From Prochlorococcus sp. AG-402-M23 (GTDB taxonomy: Bacteria > Cyanobacteriota > Cyanobacteriia > PCC-6307 > Cyanobiaceae): 64,000 nt of DNA. Both the position numbers and the translations under genes were made by a program. Under the pieces are notes generated by a model. That model worked only from the letters and a program-made list of their open reading frames with translations. It was not told the origin of the DNA and ran no database searches. Positions within the stretch are counted from its first letter, which is position 1. Each line of letters opens with the position of its first letter. Positions 51,312-60,500 of the stretch are shown here, one piece after another. Where the stretch lies: assembly GCA_003216575.1 (NCBI GenBank), contig QCIR01000006.1:1-64000 (forward strand). Direction: 5' to 3'.

Positions 51312-52889
51312 TTGAGCGACCAACTTGCCCCAGGCGTCACAGCAGAATCAGTTCTTACAGGCGATCTTCGTAATAAGGTAGATGGTATTTGGGATGCCTT
51401 TTGGAGTGGTGGAATATCAAATCCATTAGAAGTTCTAGAACAATTAACGTATTTACTTTTCATCCGTCGATTGGATGAATTACAAACTCTTGAAGAAAAC
51501 AAAGCAAATAGAACTGGGAAACAAATAGAGCGAAGAATCTTTCCTGAAGGTAACGATCAAGAAGATCGATCATGGGATGATCTTCGCTGGAGTCGTTTTA
51601 AACAAAAAAGTCCTGCTGAGATGTTCTCCATCATGGGAGAACGAGTATTTCCCTTTCTTCAAGCGCTAGGGGAAGAAGGCAGTACATACGCAGGGCATAT
51701 GAAAGATGCTCGCTTCACGATCCCGACAGGTGCACTACTTTCCAAAGTTGTTGATCTGCTTGATGCTGTCCCGATGCAAGACAGAGATACGAAAGGCGAT
51801 ATTTATGAATACATGCTTGGCAAACTTGCAACTGCAGGAACAAACGGACAATTCCGTACGCCGCGTCACATCATCCAATTAATGGTTGAGATGACACAGC
51901 CAACAGCGAAAGATGTCATATGTGATCCAGCCAGTGGAACAGCAGGATTCTTAGTTCAAGCAGGTGAATATTTACGTAAGACTGATCCAACTCTTTTAAC
52001 TGATCCAGAGAAAAAGAATCACTTCAACCATGGGTTATTTCATGGATTTGATTTTGATTCGACAATGCTACGTATCGGCAGTATGAACATGTTGCTCCAT
52101 GGTGTTGAAGATCCAAATATCAGCTATCGAGATTCTCTTTCTGATGAGGTTTCTGACAGAGAAGATCGTTACACCTTGATTTTGGCCAATCCACCTTTTG
52201 CTGGATCTTTGGATTACGAGGCAACTTCTCAAAAGCTTCAACGAGTTGTCAAAACAAAGAAGACAGAATTGTTATTTGTAGCTTTGTTCTTACAGCTGCT
52301 CAAGCCTGGTGGCAGAGCAGCTGTCATTGTTCCTGATGGAGTTTTATTTGGTTCATCAAAAGCTCATAAAGAGCTACGACGTTCATTAGTAGAAGATCAT
52401 TTCCTTGAAGGAATTGTGTCTTTACCTTCAGGTGTCTTTAAGCCTTATGCAGGAGTTAGTACAGCAATCTTGCTATTCACGAAAACAGGAAAAGGTGGCA
52501 CAGAGAATGTTTGGTTCTATGACATGCAAGCTGATGGATGGAGCTTGGATGACAAGCGCAATCCACTACTGCCAATTGAAAAGATTGGGCCTACTCCAAA
52601 AGCCGGTCTAGGTGAAGGGGAACATGACAAGAACAATCTCCCTGATTGCTTGAAGCGTTGGACAGAGCGAACAGGATCAGAACAAGAACGACCCAAAACA
52701 GAACAGAGTTTTTGTGTCAGCAAAGAGGAGATAAAAGAACAGGGATATGACTTAAGCCTGAATCGCTACAAAGAGATCGTCTATGAAGAAGTAGAGCATC
52801 GCCCACCATTAGAAATTCTTGCTGAATTAAGAGAACTAGAATCTGAGATTTCTAAAGGCATGGATGAACTTGAGGAGATGTTGCGATGA
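51312..52889 (+). CDS. hsdM: Type I restriction-modification DNA methyltransferase subunit
   Basis: 525 residues from a TTG. N-terminal HsdM helical domain (residues 15-150, LEVLEQLTYLLFIRRLDEL) and an adenine-methylase core: SAM motif DPASGTAGFL (205-214) and catalytic NPPF (293-296). C-terminal coiled coil (PLEILAELRELESEISKGMD) contacts HsdS. It overlaps hsdS by 4 bp (ATGA). Together with HsdS it methylates the target adenine and with HsdR forms the restriction complex. Confidence 0.95.
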   Translation: MSDQLAPGVTAESVLTGDLRNKVDGIWDAFWSGGISNPLEVLEQLTYLLFIRRLDELQTLEENKANRTGKQIERRIFPEGNDQEDRSWDDLRWSRFKQKSPAEMFSIMGERVFPFLQALGEEGSTYAGHMKDARFTIPTGALLSKVVDLLDAVPMQDRDTKGDIYEYMLGKLATAGTNGQFRTPRHIIQLMVEMTQPTAKDVICDPASGTAGFLVQAGEYLRKTDPTLLTDPEKKNHFNHGLFHGFDFDSTMLRIGSMNMLLHGVEDPNISYRDSLSDEVSDREDRYTLILANPPFAGSLDYEATSQKLQRVVKTKKTELLFVALFLQLLKPGGRAAVIVPDGVLFGSSKAHKELRRSLVEDHFLEGIVSLPSGVFKPYAGVSTAILLFTKTGKGGTENVWFYDMQADGWSLDDKRNPLLPIEKIGPTPKAGLGEGEHDKNNLPDCLKRWTERTGSEQERPKTEQSFCVSKEEIKEQGYDLSLNRYKEIVYEEVEHRPPLEILAELRELESEISKGMDELEEMLR

Positions 52890-54025
52890 GCACAGAAAAA
52901 ATTGAAATTAAGAACCTAATTGAAAAAGTGATCAAGTTGGATCCTAAAACTTACTTCGATGAAAATTATTTTAAATATATTGATTTAGGAAGTATCTCTC
53001 AAAGTAAAAAATGTATAGAAAAAATAGCACCTATTAAAACAAATGAAGCCCCTTCAAGAGCCAGACAACTAATAAGATCAAATGATGTACTGGTTTCTAC
53101 AGTTAGACCAAACCTAAATGGCGTAGCTCGAATTTCATCAGAGCATGATGGTGCAATCGCTTCAACTGGATTCTGTGTACTTCGTCCAAAAGCTGATCTG
53201 CTTGATAGTAAATATCTCTTTCATTGGGTTTGTTCATACAACTTCGTTAGAGATATGTCTCACAAAGCTACTGGCGCTAGCTACCCGGCTGTTAGCGATA
53301 AAATTGTAAAGGACTCAAAGATTCCACTCCCCCCGCTCGATGAGCAGAGGCAAATTGCGAAGATTTTGGATAAAAGTAATTATTTAATAGATACCTCAAA
53401 AAATTTTAACGACTTACTAGACAAATTAGCCTTATCTTATTTCTCTCAAAAAGTTATTGATCTTTGTCCAGATGAAAAAAAACTTGGAGATATTGTAAGT
53501 TTCAAAGGAGGAGGTACGCCTAAGAAAGAAATAAAAGAATATTGGAATGGTAATATTCCATGGGCTTCTGTAAAAGATTTCAAATCAAATCAATTATCAA
53601 CGACAAAAGAATATATTTCACACCTAGGTTTGCAAAATAGTTCTGCCAACTTAATCCCAATTGGAACAATTATAATTCCTACAAGAATGGCACTAGGCAA
53701 AGCCGCTATTAATTCAGTTGAGCTAGCAATAAACCAAGATTTAAAAGCTCTAATACCAAAACAAAAATTTATTACTCAATATTTACTATCAGCTCTACAA
53801 ATAAAAAAAGAATCAATAATAAAGCTTGGACAAGGAGCAACAGTTAAGGGCATAACTATTGATGTTTTGAAAAATGTCAAAATTCCTTTTCCATCTATTT
53901 CAGAACAAAAAAAAATTTCTACTTCACTTGAAAAAATAAATAGTTTGAAAAAAATTTCTCAAAAATCAGAGAAGAGATCAAAGGAAATAAAAGACTCAAT
54001 CCTTATGGGATTTTTTCAAGGTTAA
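52886..54025 (+). CDS. hsdS: Type I restriction-modification specificity subunit
   Basis: 379 residues. Two target-recognition domains are separated by the coiled-coil segment IPLPPLDEQRQIAKILDKSN at about 148-167, and the second ends IPFPSISEQKKISTSLEKIN. A central TRD2 start (GDIVSFKGGGTPKKEIKEYW) is classic. It decides the DNA sequence cut by the system. Codons are more AT-rich than hsdM, consistent with exchange of specificity genes. Confidence 0.93.
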   Translation: MSTEKIEIKNLIEKVIKLDPKTYFDENYFKYIDLGSISQSKKCIEKIAPIKTNEAPSRARQLIRSNDVLVSTVRPNLNGVARISSEHDGAIASTGFCVLRPKADLLDSKYLFHWVCSYNFVRDMSHKATGASYPAVSDKIVKDSKIPLPPLDEQRQIAKILDKSNYLIDTSKNFNDLLDKLALSYFSQKVIDLCPDEKKLGDIVSFKGGGTPKKEIKEYWNGNIPWASVKDFKSNQLSTTKEYISHLGLQNSSANLIPIGTIIIPTRMALGKAAINSVELAINQDLKALIPKQKFITQYLLSALQIKKESIIKLGQGATVKGITIDVLKNVKIPFPSISEQKKISTSLEKINSLKKISQKSEKRSKEIKDSILMGFFQG

Positions 54026-54032
54026 AAGTCTA

Positions 54033-57000
54033 ATGTCTTCTCCTCAATTCCATTTTATTAATAGTCAGTGGCCCTTCCTTTTAGAGTCATCATCAAAAGT
54101 TGAAAGGACTACTCTTAGAGATCCTAGAACAGCCTGTTTCTATGCACGTCGTACAACAGAGTTAGTCGTCGAATGGATTTATGAACACGACAATACTCTT
54201 AGACGCCCATACGAATCATCACTATCAAACCTAATTCATGCTTTTGATTTCAGAGAATTAGTTGGAGAACAACTGCTAGGAAAATTCAAGCTCTTAAAGG
54301 ATTTAGGGAATAAAGCAGTTCATAGGAATGACCCAATCAGTCAAGGAAATGCAGTACTTGCAGCATCAGAACTTTTTCAAATTCTTCGTTGGTTTGCTCT
54401 TACCTATGGGCGTAATCCCCAAGCAGTTAAAGGACTTAAGTTTGATAAAAAGCTTTTACCAAAAGGCAATGAAGTCCCTGAACAAACCAAACAACAAATA
54501 GCCACTCTTGCTGGTCAATTAAGTGAAAGGGATAAGGAGCTACGAGAAGCACAAGCTAAAAACACTTCTCATCAAGATGAATTAGAGCGTTTACGCAAAG
54601 AACTCGCAGAGATCAAGAAAGCAAATAAAGCGACACAAGAACCGGAAGAAGACATCACGGAATATGAGACTCGCAAGCTTTATATCGATCACTACTTAGA
54701 AGAAGCAGGATGGCAATTAGGGAAGGGCCGCTCTGACGAAATAAAGGTTAATGGAATGCCCAATAACGAAGGGATTGGCTTTGTTGATTATGTGCTTTGG
54801 GGTGATGATGGAAAACCACTTGCATTAGTAGAAGCTAAAAAGACAAGCAAAGATCCGATCATCGGACAACAGCAAGCAAAGTTATATGCAGATTGCTTAG
54901 AGACTCAATTCGGTCAACGACCAATCATCTTTTTATCAAATGGCTATCGACATTTGATATGGGATGACCACAATTATCCGCGTCGTGATGTTCAAGGTTT
55001 CTACAAAAAAGATGAACTGGAGTTATTGATCCGTAGAAGAGAAAGCCTAAAGCCACTCAAAGATACAAAGATCAGCAAAAGCATTACTGGACGGGATTAC
55101 CAGCAAAGAGCAATTAGATGTATCACTGAATCGCTTGAATTAAAGAAGCGCAAAGCACTTCTTGTTATGGCGACAGGAACAGGAAAAACACGGACTGTTA
55201 TTAGCCTCTGTGATCTATTGATTCGATGCAACTGGGTCAAGAGAGTCTTGTTCTTAGCTGATCGAACTGCACTTGTTAATCAAGCAGAAAAAGCATTTAA
55301 GGCACATCTACCAGATTGCAGCCCTGTGAATCTTGTCACCAATAGAGAGGGAGAAGGAAGAGTTTTCTTAAGTACTTATCCAACAATGAGTAACTTAATT
55401 GATAGTGAAGATCAATCAGGTCAAAGACGTTTTGGAGTTGGTCATTTTGATCTCGTTGTCATTGACGAGGCTCATAGAAGTGTTTACCAGAAATATGCTG
55501 CAATTTTTGATTACTTCGATAGTCTTCTTGTTGGCTTAACTGCAACTCCTAAAGAAGAAATCGATAGGAACACCTATGGATTATTTGATCTTGATATTGG
55601 GATGCCCACTGATGAATATGGATTTACACAAGCCGTCGAAGACAAGTTCCTTAATCCCTTTAAAGCATTATCTGTTCCTTTACATTTTGTTCGAGAAGGT
55701 ATTCGTTATGACGAACTTTCAGACGAAGAAAAAGCTGAATGGGATGAGATGGAATGGCAAGAAGAACAAGCTCCTCCCAATCAGGTCACTTCAGGTGCTT
55801 TAAATAAATGGCTTTTCAATGAAGACACTGTCGACAAAGTTCTTGAACACCTTTGGACCCATGGTCAGAGAGCAGAAGATAGTGACCGACTTGGAAAAAC
55901 AATTATCTTTGCTAAGAACCATGATCATGCTGTCTTTATTGAAGATCGATTCAATGCCAACTATCCACACTTAAATGGTCATTCTGCACGCGTTATCGAT
56001 AATTACGCACCTTATGCACAAAGTATGATTGAGGATTTTTCTGATCCACAAAAATCATTAGACATTGCCATCTCAGTAGACATGCTTGACACAGGTATTG
56101 ATGTCCCTGAAATCGTCAACCTTGTCTTCTTTAAGTTGGTTAGATCAAAGACAAAATTCTGGCAAATGGTTGGAAGAGGAACAAGACTATGCCCTGATTT
56201 GTTTGGTCCCGGTTTTGATAAAAGCTTCTTTTGGATTTTTGATTATTGCCAAAACCTTGAATTTTTCCTTGGACAAGGTGGTGTCGAGAGTGGTTCGAAG
56301 CAAGAAACAATCTCAGCAAAGTTGTTCAAAATTCGTCTTGAGTTACTTCAATCTCTAGATCAAGGAGGACATAAAGATCCATCCTCTGGCCTGCTAAATG
56401 ATGACTTAACTCAACTGCCAAAAAGCTTTAGTCAACATCGTGCACAAATAGCTGGTTCCTTAAAGGCAGACGTCACTTCATGTAATCCAGATAATTTTCT
56501 AATTAGACCACACCTCGAACAAGTTGAACGCTTTAGCAAAGCTGAAACATGGGGTGGAATCAATGAATCAGACCGGAGTGTTTTATCTGGAACGATTGCA
56601 TACCTACCTTTTGGATTAGAAGCAGATGATCCCGATGCAAAACGTTTTGATCTATTACTCTACAAACTTCAAATCACTCAACTCAGACAAGAACCTATTT
56701 ATCAAACACTTCAGCAACAAGTTCAAGAAATTGCTGGCTTGCTTTCAGAAAAAGAAAGTATCCCAATGGTTGCAGCAGAATTATCACTTATCCAAGACTT
56801 GCAAACTAATGAATGGTGGCAAGATGCCACTGCCTTGATGCTCGAGAACGTAAGAAGAAAGTTACGGGGACTTGTTGGGTTGATTGAAAAGAAAGCTAGA
56901 AAGCCTCTTTATACAAACTTTGAAGACACGATTGGATCAGGCGAATTAGTTGATAGCGCTCAACTCTTAGCTTCAGATGAATTTGATCAATTCCGTCTAA

Positions 57001-57458
57001 GGACAAGAAATCTGTTAAATCAATACCAAGAGAACTTAACCATTCAACGTTTAAAAAGAAATCAAGCTCTTACGCAAACTGACTTAGAAGAATTAGAAAA
57101 ATTCCTCATTGAGCAAGGTGCAGGCACTCAGGCAATGATCAACAAGGCAAAAGAAGAAGACAAAGGGTTGGGGATTTTTATTCGTCATCTTGTCGGTTTA
57201 GATCGAAGTGCAGCTAAAGAAGTCTTTTCAGATTTTCTAAGTGAAGGAACTTACACCTCAAATCAAATTCAATTTGTTAATGAAATCATCAATTACTTAA
57301 CTCAGCATGGAGTTATGGAAATAAAGAGACTTTACGAGCAGCCCTTCAGTGAGATTTGCAACTCACCTGAGGATTTATTTAAAGAATCAGATTTAGATAA
57401 AATTTGCAGTCTTATCAAATTTGTTAGGAACAGAGCAGAAGGACCTCTGGCGGCCTAA
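54033..57458 (+). CDS. hsdR: Type I restriction enzyme R subunit
   Basis: 1141 residues. An N-terminal DUF4145-like helical region (residues 30-130), a coiled coil (about 155-205), a PDDEXK nuclease (Asp252 in FVDYVLW, Glu267-Ala-Lys269 in LVEAKK), a helicase with Walker A MATGTGKT (379-386), DEAH in VVIDEAHRS, and motif VI QMVGRGTRLCPDLFG; a C-terminal EcoEI-type helical region follows. It translocates and cuts unmethylated DNA. Order M-S-R with short spacing implies one operon. Confidence 0.95.
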   Translation: MSSPQFHFINSQWPFLLESSSKVERTTLRDPRTACFYARRTTELVVEWIYEHDNTLRRPYESSLSNLIHAFDFRELVGEQLLGKFKLLKDLGNKAVHRNDPISQGNAVLAASELFQILRWFALTYGRNPQAVKGLKFDKKLLPKGNEVPEQTKQQIATLAGQLSERDKELREAQAKNTSHQDELERLRKELAEIKKANKATQEPEEDITEYETRKLYIDHYLEEAGWQLGKGRSDEIKVNGMPNNEGIGFVDYVLWGDDGKPLALVEAKKTSKDPIIGQQQAKLYADCLETQFGQRPIIFLSNGYRHLIWDDHNYPRRDVQGFYKKDELELLIRRRESLKPLKDTKISKSITGRDYQQRAIRCITESLELKKRKALLVMATGTGKTRTVISLCDLLIRCNWVKRVLFLADRTALVNQAEKAFKAHLPDCSPVNLVTNREGEGRVFLSTYPTMSNLIDSEDQSGQRRFGVGHFDLVVIDEAHRSVYQKYAAIFDYFDSLLVGLTATPKEEIDRNTYGLFDLDIGMPTDEYGFTQAVEDKFLNPFKALSVPLHFVREGIRYDELSDEEKAEWDEMEWQEEQAPPNQVTSGALNKWLFNEDTVDKVLEHLWTHGQRAEDSDRLGKTIIFAKNHDHAVFIEDRFNANYPHLNGHSARVIDNYAPYAQSMIEDFSDPQKSLDIAISVDMLDTGIDVPEIVNLVFFKLVRSKTKFWQMVGRGTRLCPDLFGPGFDKSFFWIFDYCQNLEFFLGQGGVESGSKQETISAKLFKIRLELLQSLDQGGHKDPSSGLLNDDLTQLPKSFSQHRAQIAGSLKADVTSCNPDNFLIRPHLEQVERFSKAETWGGINESDRSVLSGTIAYLPFGLEADDPDAKRFDLLLYKLQITQLRQEPIYQTLQQQVQEIAGLLSEKESIPMVAAELSLIQDLQTNEWWQDATALMLENVRRKLRGLVGLIEKKARKPLYTNFEDTIGSGELVDSAQLLASDEFDQFRLRTRNLLNQYQENLTIQRLKRNQALTQTDLEELEKFLIEQGAGTQAMINKAKEEDKGLGIFIRHLVGLDRSAAKEVFSDFLSEGTYTSNQIQFVNEIINYLTQHGVMEIKRLYEQPFSEICNSPEDLFKESDLDKICSLIKFVRNRAEGPLAA

Positions 57459-57563
57459 GCACAACCTGGAGAAGAATAATCTTGACCAAAAGATACGAAA
57501 AAGAGCTTAAAAAACAAAGGGAAGCTAATTTAACTAGATGTGCTATTACCGTAAGATTTTTCA

Positions 57564-60500
57564 GTGAGCAGGCAGTTAAAAGCAAAACTAGAAGAACAAC
57601 GCAAGAGACTGCTTGATTTATCAAGTAGAAACAAGCTTCTTAACTACAAGCATGCTGGCCCTAGTGCGAGATCAAAAAGACAAAGCTATCTGAGAATTGT
57701 TGATGAAATACCTGAATTTATTATTGAAAGACTTGAATCAGAAAGAAACTTTGAGCTTATTGCTAAACCTAAAAACAAAGAATATGAAGTTGACCTAAAA
57801 CTTATTTCAGAGGTCGAATCACTTTCCAAATCCCAAAAAGATAACAAAATACAAGTCATAGAAGAATTAGATATTTTCAACCCAAGCTGTGAAAAGCTAA
57901 GAAACGATAATCGTCTTAGTAATCAAGAAAGAGGTATAAATGTTCTTCAAATTGCTATTGGTTTCCTTAGTTGGTTCGAAAGCAAAGGCATAACAAAAGA
58001 AGAAGAGAGACTCTCTCCTTTACTTCTATATCCAGTCGATATAACGCGCTCAAGATCAGACACTGGATATAAATATTACCTAGAGAGTACAGGCGAAGAC
58101 CTTAAAATCAACACAACTTTATGGCGTAAATTAAAAGAGCTCGAAGGATTATCGCTACCTGAACTTGAATTAGATGAAGAAGGCATCCCAAAGATCAAGG
58201 AGCTCTTTCAAGCTATTAATACCCGATTAAAGAAAAGAAATAGCAAAGTAAATCGTTCCGAATGGAGCTTGAAAAGTTGGGCAACAGTTGGTCTTTTTTC
58301 CTTCTCCAATATTTCTATATACAACGATCTTGATTTTGAGAATTGGGATAGCAATCCTCTTGAAGAAAAAGAAGTCTTAAAAAGCTTTGTTCAAGGAACA
58401 CCATGCGGCTCACTTGAATCAATGGGTAGCTTGGAGTTGTATCAGGATAAAGAAGAAATTTCTAATACAATTGACGAAGTTCCAAGATTAATTGCTGATG
58501 CAGATAGCACTCAATATGCAGTAATCAAAAAATCCCTTGAAGGGAAAAGTCTTGTCGTGCAGGGCCCTCCAGGGACAGGAAAGAGTCAAACAATCACCAA
58601 CATAATCGCATCACTACTTGGAAAAGGCCAAAGGGTTTTATTTGCAGCAGATAAGCTTGCTGCTCTTGAAGTTGTTCATAATCGTTTAGCTGATAAAGGT
58701 ATAGACCAATTCTGTCTAGAGGTCCACAGCACTGGTACAGCTAAAGCGAAAGTAATTGACAACCTAAAGGAGAGGTTATCTCTTGAATCAACTAGATTTT
58801 CAAAGAAAAAACATCAGGAAAGTTACCAAAAGCTAAAGGAACTTAGAAAAGGCTTAAATGAGCATTCAGATGTTTTAAACACCCCTAGAGATACAGAGAA
58901 GGGTGAAGTAACTATTCATGATTTAATCTGGAGCCAAATCAATTTTGATTTAGATGTTTCATCTAAAGAAGAGAAAGATGCCTTTGAGAAAGCCAGTGCC
59001 ATCAAAGTAGATCAAGTATCTAAAGCAAGTATTGACCTTCTATCAAAAACACTAAATAATTTATCAAGCAAAATCAAAGAATTAGAAACGCTTGGACTCG
59101 TCGAAATAATTTTAACGGAGGGCTTACCTGATACCGAAACAAACTTATCTTCACTTATTTCTAAAGCTACTGAGTCCTTGCCTGTTCTAATTGATCTAAT
59201 CAAGGAAATAAATGAATCTGCATTTAGCTGGAGGGAATTAGATCACTTAACTTCTGATGACTTAAATACAAAAGCAAGACAAATCAAAGAACTAACTCAA
59301 ACCTATTCAATTTCAGAAAATCAACCTCTTAATAATCAACGTCTTGATGAATTAAGCAAAATACTAGAGAAGGTGATTGAGAGAGAAGCTTCGCAACAAG
59401 GCTTAGAGCCATGGACTGATGGCTTTCTGAATAACCAAGAAAAATTCAACTCAGTTAAAGAATGTCTTGAAAAGATACTTGAGGCATACTCTAGCGACTA
59501 TCAACACATTCAATCAGTTCAAGAATGTATAGCAGCTCTTGAAGTATCAACAAATTTACTTAGAGATTTAAATAGAAAAATTTCTAGAAAAGATAAGTCC
59601 TTATCTAGCAAATGCACTATTTCCCTTTTGATTAATGCCCTAGAGACAATAGAAATTATTGGTAATAATTCTCTTGAGGCAATTCATACTCTTCTTACAA
59701 GGACAAGTCAGTTTGAAGATATACAGCAATGCTTTATTGCCATAAAGGAAATACAAAAGACAACTTCCCTCGCAATAAAAATCCGGGAGAAGGGATTAGA
59801 CCCTTTAAAAGTTTGTGCTATTGGAGCTGATCGTTTTGAAGGTGCTGAGCAAGCAATTAAATCAGCCGGATTTCTTGGTTGCCTCTTTGACAAAGATGTC
59901 CGATCAGCCAAAAACCTTTGGAAACAGTGCGCATTAAAAGGCTTTAAAAGACCAAAACTATCTTCTTTAGCAAGAGTTTATTTATATGCCAAGGATTACT
60001 CTAATCGAATCCAAAATGAAGATAAAAATATAAAAGCACCAGGGTTCAGCCTTGATCAAGTCAAAGATCTTGCTGAAAAGATTGAGCCAACAGACGAACT
60101 TTTGAATGCCTTAGGTTTGTACAAAGACAAATCTCAAGAGATACCCCTTACACAAGATGGTAGTGAGTCACTTTTAAATATTTGCTCTGATATTTTCAAC
60201 TCACAAGAAACTTCGATCTCAAAAGAACTTCAAAAAAGTTCTATAGAGATAATCATGGAGAAAAGTCTAGAAGAATCTCAACCACTAATAAGTAAACTTT
60301 CAGCGAATATCAAAACAAAAACAAGTCTTCTAGATGAGTCAATCAAACGAGAAATAAATAAGCTTAATTGGACAGGGTTAGATGATTTATTACAGGACAT
60401 AGAGGGGTATAGAGATTCAGCAAATTCATTAGCAAGAACCCTTGAAGACATAGCGATCTTTGATGGTTCAGGTTTGGAATATTCAATAACTTCAAAACAA

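Noticed and set aside
57482-57616. 45-codon TTG frame overlapping the helicase start
   Set aside because: Plausible upstream short gene, but overlap with the helicase and lack of homologous pattern leave it unsupported.
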